Assembly: GCA_023055355.1 (NCBI GenBank)
Contig: JALJCS010000002.1
Span: 75,907,001 to 75,971,000 of the forward strand
Source: Agelaius tricolor
Lineage: Eukaryota; Chordata; Aves; Passeriformes; Icteridae
Reading direction: 5' to 3'
DNA length: 64,000 nucleotides
A model generated the notes under the pieces. The model searched no databases. It was not told the DNA's origin and was given only the letters and a program-made list of their open reading frames with translations. Positions 11,262-23,941 of the stretch are shown in pieces; position 1 is the stretch's first letter, and each line of letters opens with the position of its first letter. The translations under genes and the position numbers were made by a program.

Positions 11262-11352
11262 GAACTGTAGATGTGGTTTAGTGGTGGATTGGCAGTGTTC
11301 ACTTAATGGTTGGACTCAATGATCACAAAAATCTTTTTCAACTGAAAAAATT
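11262..11352 (+). mobile_element. CR1 3' end fragment, plus strand
   Basis: The stretch GATGTGGTTTAGTGGTGGA and the following GGTTGGACTCAATGATCA match the last ~90 bases before the tail of a CR1 subfamily in sense direction. The terminal ATTCTATG repeats are decayed. It is tail-outward to the minus-strand CR1 that starts at 9834. Confidence 0.75.
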
Positions 11353-14300
11353 TAAGGATTATCTGACTTCATGTCTTCTCCAAGTAGCTTGGATCTTAAT
11401 TTTAAAACCTTTTGCAAGGGAAAGCAAAAAAAAGTTTTACATATCACTTTTAGCAATAAGTAAAAAAATAAGTGCTACATAGTGCAGTTGACTAAATGCC
11501 ATTGTTATTTTTCAGCATTATTTTGCCATATATTTAGAGTCCCTGGGACTGCAGTGCTGTGAATACCAGCTACACAAGCTATCAATTAACTGCTCCTGAA
11601 TGCCTCCATATTCTTGCCATACATCACTGTGGCTCCTCTAGCCCCTGCAAGAGATTTTCTTCAGCCTTTTTGAACAGCATTTGGATGCTATTGGTAATTT
11701 GAAGTCTAATAATTACAGTGGCACCATAGGAACAAATTCATGGCCTCAAATCCCATTGTAGAAGGCTTTGCACAGATCCAGGTATGGACACAAAATTGCT
11801 CCCAACTGCATATAATTTTAAAACTAAGATAAAATACTTCCAGTCCACAAAAAAGTGGGATTCCTCACAATAGTTCCAGATAGTGCCACAGCAGATATTG
11901 ACAGGTGAGCTAGAGATCCTCAATTTCCTTTGCAGCTATTGAAGGGAAACAGGCACTCTCCATATCAACTCATTGGGTCTGACCTGGCATTGCATTGTTT
12001 CTTTCTATCTTCCATAGAGCAAAACAAGCTGTTTCACAGATACCTACATCTAGAGATACCTGCCTCTGGTCAGATATAAACCATACACACAGAGAGTCAT
12101 CAGCAAGATGGTGATGGCTTCAACATGGTGCTAGCTGAGAAGGTTTTACAAAAAAAATATCCCTACCTTAAAGTGGCTTAGTGGGTGCTTTGGGGAGCCA
12201 TTCATTATCATGAACTCTGAGAAAGGTTAGTGGTCTCATTAAGGCATAAAATTATGGGATCTAAATGAGAGCCTTAGATGATGGGATAGGTAAGAAATGT
12301 ATCTTAGAGAAGCTAGAAAAGACTTTGCAAGAATGAGTTATGACATGGAGTGGGAAACTATATATATCTGAGCAGAAAATTGGACCCATTTAAGAGCAGC
12401 ATAGCAATATTGTGGCAATGAAAAGCAGTTGTGGAGTTTGAGGAACAAGTCTATGAGGCAGAGGGGCTAAGAGGTGTGTTTTAGCTGTGTTTGTCTTGGC
12501 CTGATAGTTGAATTTTAAAAGACATTTAAAGGTTTTCATTTGGACATAGGGAAATAGACATGGAGTAAAGACATACCTTTTTGTCACAGACACATTGGTT
12601 GTTTCACAGATGACACACAACAGAAATAGAGAAGAATCAAATCAAAACTATTATAAAAAATAAGGCCTTAGTAAGCACCACTCTGCTCTCCCCCAGTATG
12701 GAGGAGAACAAGAAAATCTTCCAGAAGTTAGGTAGAGAGAAAGAAAATGGAAGAAAAAATAAAAGAGAAAGAAGCCATACTTAAACTAAAAAAAAAGGAT
12801 ACATTTTTCAGAAGTATGGGCTCATTTTTTTCAAGTCCAAGGCACCAGACTGTCATGAGGGAGAAGTGAAATACCACACTGCAGCTGGAGCTTGTAGGGG
12901 AACAGATTAAAAATGGACAAGGGCTGGTGAGGCAGGTTGGTGTGAGCTGGACAAGACTTAACTTGCATGTATTGTTAAGGAAAAAAAGGCCAGAGTATAC
13001 TGAGAAGCTAAGGAGAAGGATATGGGATAAGGTGGGAATGCAGGAACAGCTGAGGAGTAATAAGAGAAGGCAAAGAGGAGCTGCCTGCATTATGAAAGAA
13101 AAAGGAAGGTAAGGTCAGGGTATGTTGTGTTTTGTATTTATATATTAAATATATAATTTTTCCTGGAGAGAAATGGAGAACTGTAGTGTAGGCAGAAAGA
13201 GATAAAAGCAGGAATGAAGAGGGGGTAGAAAAGTGAGTGACAAGTGGTGAAAAGACAGCTGCTATTACAGGTGTAGGCACAGTGGAAAAAGCAATTTATC
13301 TCTGAAAGTGACAAAGACGAGAGATTGTCTGAGATGAGATCTAGAACAAAGTAAGCAACAGTGCTTTACAAGCCATTTTAAAGGTCATCTTGTAATTTTT
13401 TGCATTGATGCCTTGAGACAGATGAGATGCATTTATAATATAATAATTCAAAAGGACACTAAAAGTGTAACCCTAATTTACAGTTCATTGGAGCACTAAA
13501 GGAAACATCAGCAAAGCTGTGTTATTATTTTTCTAAAGTGGCAAAAATATGGTCACAAAACTTCCATTAACTGAGTTTTAGGCTAGACTGGTACTTTGAT
13601 CTTTCTGATTATAGTTTTTAGAGAGTCAGGGCTAACATCTAAACAGATGCACCATTGTGATTGAAGAAAGTGTATACAGTACTTTTAAAAACACATACTT
13701 TAATAGCATAAAATATTTTTTTAAACATTTTTTGCTTGAAAAGTTCTTCCAAAAAAATCTTCAGATCTTGGTATTCTGTAAATACAGAAATTTCTGTCAT
13801 TTCACTTCAGTAAGTGTTAAGGAGAGAGCTATACAGGTCTGTGTCATGCATATCTGTAGGTATTTCACTCAATGCAATACTGGTTTAGAGTGGTTAAAGC
13901 ATACTGTGAATTTTTGGATGCAAATGACTTTTGTCACTAAGAAAGCCAAAGTCAAAACCAAAACTATTTTAAGAGTGCTGGTTTCAGCATAACCATCTTG
14001 GGTCCCAGCTGGCAAAAGGCTCTTTGAAAGCAGGTTGAGATACTCATTCCATGAGAAAAGCAGATTTGAGTCCCTCTTCTGTCTGATTTAGAGGGGTAAT
14101 TCTGGGTGACTAATGGATGCTTTTGGCTGAGTACCCTCCAGCAGTTCCTGAAAGGCTTGGCTGTTTTTATTCAAGCTAGGAACATTTCTTTTCTGAATTT
14201 TCAAAATGTTCAAAACAGCTTGATAGTAACTAGCAACAAACTGTTAGATCACATATAGAAGGCTTATTTATTTTTTCATTTACAGGTGAGATTCTAGGGA

Positions 14301-17300
14301 TTTGGGTTTTACCTTCTAAAGATGAAAATCCTGTTGCCTCTTCATACAAAGCTCAAGAGTCACGTAGATTCCCTAAATAGAAAGAAGTTAGAAGTGCACA
14401 TGTAATTACTTCAGATCCATCTGTAAAAAACATGAAAAACAGAAGTACAAATCTCACAATCTAAACAAAATCTTCTTTTTTAAAAAAAACTATGATCACA
14501 TCTTCAATCGTGGTCAGGAGCTTTAGGCAGCTGGGGCCCACAGCTAAGAAAAAATATCTTTCTATAGTTGTATAAATTAGACCAAGAATGATTGCAATTG
14601 CCTACATTCATTGCCAAGATGTTTCAATAGGTCTGTATGAGAAGATTTTTTTAAAGGTTTAGGAAGACAAATAGTTGCAGTTTAAGAAAACAATAATTAT
14701 AAAGTTTTGGGCATTGTACAGGAAAATATTTTTAAATTTTTTTTTTTTAAGTAAAATATGATTTGGCAAGTCAGGCACACAGAAGCTATCAATTATCTGT
14801 TGTGGGAAAAAAATAATTTAAGAATAATCTCTAAGCAACATCTGCATTATACATATCTGTAAGTTACCTAAATGGCTAAGAATCTAAAGGTTGACATGAT
14901 TTATGCCAGTTACTGACGAGTCTTTAGAAATGTTTCTTTCTCACTTAGCATGATTTATTCAGAGGTCTGAGGGTGCTACAAGGAGAATTAAGGGCATAAT
15001 TATTTCAATTTTACAGCTGAGGAAGAAGAAAGCAGAAATACTGTGACATATCCACCTTCCTGGAAAGGTTTGAGAGAAGGCAGGGTGGAAAAAATCCTGC
15101 TCTTGCCTTGTGCAGCTAAGTTCATCCCTAGAACAGTTGGATTTTACTGGAGTTGAATAACTGCTGAGTAGTCCATTCACAACTATGCACAAAAAATGCT
15201 AGTTCCTGATTTGATTCAGCTGCATTCCTGCCCTTTTTTGTTAGTCTTGTTTCAATCTATTTTCTCTGCATATGAATGTTGGTGAAGGCAACTGATATAG
15301 AGGGGTACACATATTCATGGAGGAATAGGAGTTGAAAAAGTCTACTCATCTTCTGTTTATTATTCATGATTCACTATTCATCATTCACTTTTTTCTCTAT
15401 TCATAATGTTTCAGGCATCCAATCAGGAGTGGAGACTGGGATGAATAATGGAAATACACAGTTCACAGATAATACTCAGGCTGTAATTTGTACAGGCAAG
15501 TCATCTGATGAACATTTATAAATAACTGTAACAGTACTTTGGTGGCACAAAAGAAAATCTGCCCTCAAGTAAGAAGCAGAGAAATGAATTTGATTATGTC
15601 TAGAAGCACTAAGCAAGTAACCAGAATAGACAGCAAACTCCTGTAATATAACCTGACTTTTTCCAGGAAGATAGAAGGTCATTAAGCTATGAAATACACT
15701 CTGTCTTATGATGATGCAGGATTATCATTTTAATAGTCATCATTGGGGAAAGATGGACCAGTACCCACAACTGGATGAGAGTAATTAGGTCACAGATCTA
15801 ACACACCCAGTGAAAACTTCTGGTGTGCTAAGGGATTCCTGCCAGATTGCCATTCTAGGGGCAGGAGCACTATATCACTTCCTGCTGTTCTGAAGAAGGG
15901 AATTGCTTTCTGTGGTGTGTACTCCACTCCCACTTTCTTGTACAACTCCAGTTGTTCAAGAAAGGGCCACTCCTCAGCTTCTGAGCTGCTGTGTTTTGCT
16001 CTGAGATGTTGAACACTACACAAGTTATTCAAAGGCTCATAACTTCTAGGGAAATTCTAGTGGTTACAAAAATCTTTTCTTCACATTCCAGGTTACAGGG
16101 CATGGTAGAAAGATTGAGGAGTCCCTCCCCAAAAGACAGAAAAGCACAATGTCCTGAGCTGGTTAAGGCAGGAGCTTGACTCCTTCAATCAAAAGCAAAC
16201 CACAGTGAGGATGAGGAGTCACTGTCACTGCCAGAAGTCTCTTCTGTAGCGCTGTGGGTGAGGTCCAGCTCTCCATCCCAGACTGACACTTTCTTGTCAT
16301 ATCCTACTGTTACCATCCATGACTTTAACTGTTGTACAGCCACTAGCTGTTTCTGACTCCTGCAGCAGTGTTCAGGTCAGATGCAAACACTTTAAGCAAA
16401 CCTACCAGCTTTTTGATCCACATTAAGATGTAGGCATCCCAAAGGGAGTACATAGGCATTGTGGGACAGTGCAATTTACAGTCCAAGATATTGGTTTCAA
16501 CCACAGTTAATTTGATAGTAATTATGCTGGGCTATGTTAAACAACAAAAATCTACTTTCCTAAACCAACTGTTATACCTTTACCCTATCCTTTCCTACAA
16601 GAGAGCAAATCAGAGCAACAGAGAGATGAAAAGATGCTGCCCAGTGAAAAAACCCTCTACTCATCACAGCAAGCCATGCCATGTAATTGTCTTCATGAAC
16701 TGATCAACTCAAACACACTCAAGGCTAAATTGTGAGCAGCATTCCAGCTCATGAAGAAAAACCTCAAGTGTCCCTCAATTTTTCAACACTTTTGCCAGTC
16801 TTATGTCCCTGGTAATCTCCCACTTCTATGCCTCATTATACAGAGAGCAAGCAGAAGAGCAGCCAGCCTACTTATGGCTTTACTCATTTTTAGGTATTTT
16901 ACCCCCTTTCCTTTGCATGAGAGAGAAATGATCCCAAAGTGGCAAGAAGCAAGGAGTGAGGAAGAGTGGAAAAAAAACAGGATAGGGAAAAAGGAGAATC
17001 AAACCTCAGCATGAGGTCAGCCAGATGAGCTAGGGAGAAGGAGGCATCTTTCAAGTGTGTCCCACACAGCTGTGCCACAGCTGGTCATGCTGTGACTGGG
17101 GCAGCATGCAGGGAGCCATGGGGGTGCAGCAAGGTGAGAGCAGTGACAAACTCATGTGCTTTCAGCCCTTGAATCAGTGTCGAGACTTGCCCACAGGAGC
17201 AGCAAGGAGGAAGAAAGGCAAGCAGAGGAAGGAAAGCAGATGGAGATAGGAGTAGGAGACAGGAGGCTGAAGTTTGGGTTGTGGCTGGTGGAAATGAGAG

Positions 17301-17509
17301 GGCATCAGGACAAAACATGAGGAGAAGAGAAGTGAACCCAAGTCCAGTGAGAAAAAAAGTGGAGGTATTTGGAAGCTTTTAGGATGTGGGAGGAATCAGG
17401 GGGTAAAATTGTCAGATGGGACAGTATATACTGGTTTACCACTTTATGCAAGAAACTTGTGCAGCTTCAGGTATTGGTTTCAGCAGATCTGTGGGAAGGG
17501 TTTCAAGTC
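11353..17509. other. About 6 kb without a recognisable gene
   Basis: The sequence is AT-rich and mostly single copy. It holds a purine-rich part (about 12720-13110; reading as serine-, leucine- and phenylalanine-rich frames on the minus strand, a composition effect), several A/T runs (for example 14731-14749) and a possible MIR relic at 14995-15060. Open frames reach at most 120 codons and none looks like a known protein. The 16900-17340 part is also purine-rich. Confidence 0.5.
14995..15060 (-). mobile_element. Possible MIR-type SINE relic
   Basis: The plus strand has TTTCAATTTTACAGCTGAGG followed by A/G-rich sequence, like the inverted MIR core (ttttacagatgaggaaactgag). The match is short and diverged, so it could be chance. 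Confidence 0.3.
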
Positions 17510-17925
17510 TGTCATGGTTTAATCTCAGCAGGCAGCTAAGCACCATAGATCCACTGGTTCGGTCTCCTTTGAGAAGAGAATCAGAAGGGTTAGAGTCTAA
17601 AAGCAAGTGATGACGAAGAAAACCAATTTTTCACCAGCAAATAACAGATGCCCAGTCAATCCCTGAGCGGTGCCAGCCCTGGCCAGCCTTCCTTCCCCAC
17701 CCCATTTCAACACTGAGCAAAATTTCATATTGGAATGGTGTGGAATGGTCAGTTGGGATCAGCTGCCCCAGCTCTGTCCCATCCCAACTCCTTGTGCACC
17801 CCCAGCCTCCTCACTGGTAGGGCAGCATGAGAAGCAGAAAGGTCCTTTGATTATGCAAGCCTTGCTCAGCAATAGCCAGAACATCCCTTTGATATCCAGT
17901 TTCCATCAGGAATGCAACTGAGTAA
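17510..17925 (-). mobile_element. Truncated ERV LTR of a third avian type
   Basis: The plus strand starts TGTCATGGTTTAATCTCAGC, the reverse complement of the 3' end of a very common bird LTR. It keeps the segments GAGAATCAGAAGGGTTAGAG, GGTCAGTTGGGATCAGCTG, TCCTTGTGCACCCCCAGCCT and GAGAAGCAGAAAGG in the family order. Sense is minus. The LTR's own 5' end is missing: similarity stops near 17925, before the family's TGTGCTGGTTTTGGC start. The region between about 17600 and 17690 is shortened, and the TATA segment has decayed. No paired LTR or internal region is seen. Confidence 0.85.
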
Positions 17926-18211
17926 CTCAGGTTGTTGTTTTATATATATGTTTTTTTAGGAGCTCGGTGAATTTAATTTTGGTCTATATTCACAGCTCCT
18001 TGTGCTTGGGAGATCTCCATTATTTCGACCCAAGGAAACCAATAATGACTTAATCATATCAGGAAACTTCCCAGTCAGAAAGTTTGGAGGTGAGGAGGGA
18101 GTAGTGTCAGAAGCAGATGCAGGAATGAGGTTATTGCTCTGCAGCCAGAGCTATTTTTTTACTCTATCTGATAAGTTAATTCAAGTATCATGCTCAAAAT
18201 CACAGCCTGGC
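17926..18211. other. Between the truncated LTR and a poly-T tract
   Basis: It begins with a short TATATATATG-type run near 17941. I see nothing else that can be named. Confidence 0.4.
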
Positions 18212-18220
18212 TTTTTTTTT

Positions 18221-18263
<43 letters not shown>
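18212..18263 (+). repeat. Poly-T tract, 10 + 41 T with one C
   Basis: Ten T, one C at 18222, then 41 uninterrupted T. It could be the reversed poly(A) tail of a retrocopy lying to the right, but nothing to the right is recognisable and no flanking duplication is clear. Length in the assembly may be unreliable. Confidence 0.9.
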
Positions 18264-18264
<1 letters not shown>

Positions 18265-19040
18265 GTTGTTTGGAGTTGGTCAGCAAATTAGCTGGCAACC
18301 TTCTCTGAGAGGTTAATTAGGGGCAATGACTCAGGAGCACTACCCAGGCACGTGCACATGCTGCCTGTTGGGAAGCTAGCACATGTACAAGAAGCTTGGA
18401 AACCTCTATTTTTTCTAACTGGGGAATCTTTTTCTCCGCAGGACTCAAGTTCAGGCAGAGGTCGGATCCTTGTTTCCTCCCAGTAAGGATCAAAGTCTGT
18501 TGAAAGTGAGTAATGCTTACAGTGGGAATCAGAGCCTCAGCTTATGGCAATAGAAACTGAAGAGACTTTGCAGCTCTCCTCAGTGAAATGCTATTGATTT
18601 TCAGAGTAAGAAATTGCTGCTTCTATGGTTTAAACTTTATTCTGTTCTCTGATACTTGAAATTGGTTTGTCTTTAAAAAGCTATGCTAACACATGATGTG
18701 TAATAAAAGATGATTTTTTTGTCTTTAGTCAGGAATCTCAGCCAGGAATGTGAATTTGAAGCACAAAGGCTATAGAATTACTTCTCAGTCATTGCATTTA
18801 TTTAACTGTGTCCAGTATGGAAATGGCTTGCAAGCCAACTTAGTCATTTGCTGTAAAAGGACAAGAAAAGAGCTAGGCAGTCTTCTGCATGAAAGTTTGG
18901 GCAGGCTTTGGAGCAGGCTCACTTGGGGAACTCCAAACAATAGTGTGAAATATGATTTACCTGCTTAGTCACAAACTGATAACAGTGAGTAGAGGCCTAA
19001 ATACACTCAGCTCCTTCTGCTCTCCTTTCCTCTCTTCTTC

Positions 19041-19104
19041 CATAGTCAGATAATGCCATTAGTATAACAAAAATGGCATAGTCAGATAATGGCATTAGTA
19101 TAAC
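19041..19104 (+). repeat. 36-bp imperfect tandem duplication
   Basis: The words CATAGTCAGATAATG, CATT and AGTATAAC occur at 19041-19068 and again at 19077-19104, offset by 36 bp. The only difference in the shared 28 bases is one C-to-G change, which turns AATGCCATT into AATGGCATT, its own reverse complement. Confidence 0.95.
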
Positions 19105-22100
19105 TTGTCTTGGGAAGAGGAACATTGTTCTGACACTCGTTCCACTGCCTTAGCAGACTTTGCTGACTCCCTACAACAAAGCTCATGGGGGTCCTGGTAC
19201 TAACTTCCCTATGGTGTTTCTACCAAAACAGGAGAGAGGAGGAAAGGAACAGGCTTCGAGAACAGGAGGTGTAATGAACTTGCAGTAACTTCAGTGTCAG
19301 TTCAGGAAACCACTGAAACCCTGTACTAGCTCCAGGGAAGTGTGTCTCCTACTTTCTTCTGCCCACTGACAACACCTCAGGCATGAGGAGGGAAACTTGG
19401 ACCTCCATGCTGAACAGCCAAATCAATCTGCATAACTGAGAAACAAATCATGAGAGAAACTCCTGAGGTAATGAAGGAACCTTCTACACATTTAATTCTG
19501 AGAAGATCAAGATTGCATTGATTTATTCACTTGCATTCTCTAGTGACTCAAGTTAATTAAAGGAGATCTGCAACTTCCCCATGAGATACACTGGGGGCTC
19601 ATGGTACTACATGCTATTTCTACAGGAAATAATAAATTGTAGATGCTGTATTTCCCCACAATATACATCTTTACTGCAGTCTGTCAGGTTAGCCCCTGAT
19701 ACTCATGGCATTGAAGACCATTATGATGCTTCTGATTTTTTGGGCTCTATGTAACTCTTTTAATATTTTTGTTTCTTATTAAAAAGAGAATTCATGTGAA
19801 ACCTTGACTATATTTAAGGAAGTGCCTTTGCATTTACTTCATCACTTTTCCTTTCATCTCCTTGCAGGACCAACTTAAGATAACACAGAATCACACCTGT
19901 GCTCAGTTTTGCTTCCACAGATCCACCAGATTCTCTTGAAGAAACTGGCTGCAGACTGCTCTAAATACCCCCACAAGTGGTTGCTGAGAAGTCTCCTCTT
20001 TCCTGTAGAGTCACAAAGTGTCTGCTGAGTTTTTGTGGGAGGTAAGGTGACAGCCTCTCAAAGACTTTGGCTCAATGAAAGTCTTCATCAAAGCATCCAA
20101 CTTTCATTCACTGAGAGTGGTGAATGAATGGTGCATGGAGGAGTTGCTGTTTCTTTTGTAAGTTTCATGCATTTCCTGCAGCAAGCAGAATCCACCAACT
20201 GGAGTGATGATACCATATAACTGAATATTGAGTGAAAATCTGTGACACCAGGACCCACAAACTGATACTTTGTAAAATCCCACCCCATGAAAGCTCTCAG
20301 ATGAATGCAAAAGTGAAATAAGAGATGATTAATTTATTTACTCAGGAGCATACTGGTTAAAATGCTCATCTGAGAACAGACTTTGTGATCTCCAGAGTGG
20401 ATCCAAACTGAGAGCAAGTGGAAGCATAGGGACAGATTGGGGAGGCAGATAATGTGGGTTCAGGCTCCTTCCATCAGAGAGATCATTTCAAAATGGTTTT
20501 CCATAGCGTCAGGTGAAAGCACAAATCCCAGGGTGTGAAGTGGGATGAGTCCTCTGGCTGCTCTGTGAGCAGATATAGTGCTTACCCTGCTCATGGGCTC
20601 TTTCTCTCCTGCAGCTACTTACCTGGAAAAACTGTGCAGTGTAATCTTATTGCACCTCAACCAGTGCTAGGCTCATCAGTTTAAGATATTTGGTAAAAAA
20701 ACCCCATATTTTGAAAAATTTTATTCGTAATTTTGAAGTATCTTCTAAGGAAGCTTCTAGAATCATATTGTAATTCTTCTATCCTTCTTGATTCCTAATT
20801 AATGTTACCTTGTGATTGTTCCCTTTTTCAGCTGGTGCACACTAGCAGTGAGTTTCATGATAGCCACACTGGGCTGGCTAGTGAATCACTAAAAAAACAT
20901 GAAGTCAGCATAAACATACTCCTCTCTTTTATCCTTTCTTTCTGACTTCACCCTAACTTCCTAGATTAGTGTTTCTGGGTGCATGGTGTTGTCTCAGGCC
21001 ACCAAAAAGAATTATAAATGACAAATAAAGTCAGGAAGGTATTTGTTTTCTCTGTTGCTCACAAGTGTTGTTAAAAAAATGTCCTTTGCCGCTGTGTAGA
21101 AAGATCCTGCTAAATCTGATGTAATATTTGAATTTTGTAAAGAAACCTGAAACCAGACAAATGTTACTAATCGTTGCCAATATTTTATCACAGTTTATGC
21201 TATAAAATTGCTGCACACAATTTTTCCCCTGCTATACACCCTTTATATAGCTTTATTTTGCAAAGTACAAAGCCTCTAGTGTGCTGTATCACAGCCACCT
21301 TCACTTGGGTGTTACTTTATAAAGGCAGTTTTGCTACTAGTGGACAACAAAAGCCTGTACATTTAGAGTTGCTCTGAGACTGGTGGGATTACTCTATATT
21401 CATTAAAAAAACAGTCTTTTGTGTCATAATTTTAGCAGTCCCAAATGGTATTGCAAGTTATAAAAATTTGGGTGCTATCTAGTTCTTTGACCTGGGCTGT
21501 TATAACTTTTTTTTCCTGTGATAAGATATTCCACTAGTGAGAGTAAAGACTGATCCCTGCTGGGCTGCTGGATGAACATTAACACATAACCAATATTGAG
21601 GGAAAAGAAACCATGAAAAGTGTAAATAAAGGATGGTGGAAAAGCCCAGCTCACTCATTTTTTCTGCTCTATATCTGTGGCTACAGTTATTTCCCCTGGG
21701 ACCAAGACAGTGAAGGAATGCAAGGTTCATCATTTCTCTGCTATCCAGGGAGACCAAATGAGAATGAGAAGAGCAGATGACCATCCTTGTAAGTCAGAAA
21801 TAAGACCTGTGGTATTCAAGGGGGAGTAGGAAAGAAAAGGAACAGGCAGAAAAACAACAAATGGATTCTTTGAAAAGGTCTTTTAGACAAAAGAGACAAA
21901 CTATTTCAAAAGCTGAGTTTTACTTAAAAGTAGTTCCTCTTAGTTTATATGGTAACCAATAAATGTACAAGAAAAGGAGATACATAAGCTCTCTATTTTG
22001 CCTTACATTTTTCCTCTGAGATTTGAAATGAAATTTATAAATTACTTTTACTTTCTGGCTTCATGAACTCCATTGTTTGGCACATAGAGATGAAGGAGTT

Positions 22101-22572
22101 CTGCACTTTTGCACAAAACCTGTTGAGAAATATCAGTCACCTGCACCTGTTCAAAGACATTCGGGGCCATGCAGGGAACATGGGTATTGCAAGGCTGAGA
22201 CATAGACTTCAACTTCCCAAATAGGTCTTGGGAAAGTGGGAGGTGACTCTCCTTCTTCTGGGGAAGTAAGGAAATGTAGTCTTTCCTTTTAAGCCCATAA
22301 GGTGTACCTCATCACATTGGCTCTCCTCTAACCAATCTCTACGAGAAAGCTGCATATTAAACAGTGAGATTGAACTTGGATTCTCTGAAGCAAAGAAAGG
22401 ATGTGAAGAAAGGATGTGAACCTGAAGAAAGAAAATGACATTTCACCTTCTACACTCACTGCGAGGGAACCAGTTACTGGGCATTGACATGACCATTAAT
22501 CTGTCCTCATTCACCCACCTCCAAAGAAAACAGAAGCTATGACTTTGTTTTGTGAAAAATCCAGTAAGTCTT

Positions 22573-22616
22573 GTGCACACAGGTGCATTTGTGTGTGTGC
22601 ATGTGCACATGTGTGA
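22573..22616 (+). repeat. Imperfect TG-rich microsatellite
   Basis: Alternating purine-pyrimidine words (GTGCACACAGGTGC, GTGTGTGTGCATGTGC, ACATGTGTG) run for about 44 bp. Such tracts can take up Z-form DNA. Confidence 0.7.
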
Positions 22617-23764
22617 CACTGAGAAATACTATTGGATACAGTCCTTCCGAGAGATTTATCATAAGGAATTTGTTACTAACAGATACTTTTAGCCTCAAGC
22701 AGAGTGGTGGTATCAGCATATGGTAGAAACATGATTCACAGTACAGAACACTTCAAAATTATTAGATTCTGGTAATATCATAAAACTGTGATGCCAGTGC
22801 CCACTCTGTGCTGTGCTGTATGGGCTGCCTGCCCCAGTCTGCTCTTGTTGGCCACAGTGTGCACCCATGATCCCCTGGGAGCTGCCTTGTCCCTTACACC
22901 AGTCAGGGTAAAAAAATGTTTCAGCTGCTCCTGCACCCACTTTCTCCTCCAGCACTTGTAGTGAGACACAGGGAGACATTCTATATAGTAGAGTCTGTAA
23001 GGGTCACCAGAGAAGAGTCTTATTTTGGGACCTGTTTTGGGAGTTCACATGCACGCCAGGAAATGGAGGCTCCTCATGTCAGGTCAGATTGTCTGTATAA
23101 CAAGAAGTTAGCAAGGAGAAGTAGATCTTTCCTTCCAGCCAAAATGGATCCTGCTAAACCCTTCAGTGTAAAAATCAGATTTCTCAATATTTTTTATCAA
23201 TATCTATCTTACAAAAGATACTGAGAATTCAGCTGTTTGTGTCTGCTTCCATGCAGACAGGAGCCAAGTCCTGAGCTCTGCTGCTTCCTGAGCCACTCTG
23301 GTTAAGCACAGAGCAGATCTTCAGCTTTGCTGGGGTTTATACAGCCCCAGTGCATGTGCAATGAGTTCTCAGGATCTCAGCACCAGAGTTTGCTGTCTGA
23401 GTTGCACCAGTGTCCTAATCTAGATCAGAAACCTGTTTTGATTTTGGTCTTAAGGGAAGTCACATGTTTTAGTCTCTTGCTTGACTTTTCATTTCTAGTA
23501 ATTCATTTGGTGTAGACCTTCTATTTGGGATCCAAGTACTTTGAATACAACAACAAAATAATTTTTCTCCCCACTCCTCTATATTAAAGTCAGGTAAGGA
23601 GTCTATTTTTATCACAGGTAGTTCCTGTCTTCCATCACTTCTCTTATCTGAGCTGTGCAATGTATATTTTTACTTTGTATGTATGTCTCACCACACACAA
23701 GCTAAATTCTGGTCAAGGCATATCTTTAATTTCTTCTGCCTTCATCCTTTCCTCTCCAGATCTG

Positions 23765-23941
23765 TGGGTTTGGTTTTGGGTGGTTTTTTTTTTTGTTTGT
23801 TTGTTTGTTTGTTGGGGGTTTTTTGTGTGGGGTTTTTTTTGTTTTTTTTTTTTTTTTTTGGTTGGTTGGTTGGTTGGTTGGTTGGTTTGTTGGTTGGTTG
23901 GTTTTTTTGTTATGTGGATTTTTGGTTTGGTTTTTGTTTTG
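23765..23941 (+). repeat. G/T-only low-complexity tract: (GTTT)n, poly-T, (GGTT)n
   Basis: The tract contains five GTTT units, G-runs of 4-5, an 18-T run, then about eight GGTT units with one GTTT-like interruption. It is almost free of A and C on the plus strand. The long Val-Gly-Trp-Leu and Asn-Gln-Pro-Thr open frames across it are products of the repeat, not genes. Confidence 0.9.

Larger units (their letters stand above)
18264..23764. other. About 5.5 kb without a recognisable gene
   Basis: The stretch contains a 36-bp imperfect tandem duplication (19041-19104) and a TG-rich run (22573-22616). The segment 18283-18370, just after the poly-T tract, contains GGTTAATTAGGGGCAATGACTCAGG (split here: GGTTAATTAGG then GGCAATGACTCAGG), with an AP-1-like TGACTCA; it may be regulatory but this is untested. 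Open frames are all 102 codons or shorter. Confidence 0.45.
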
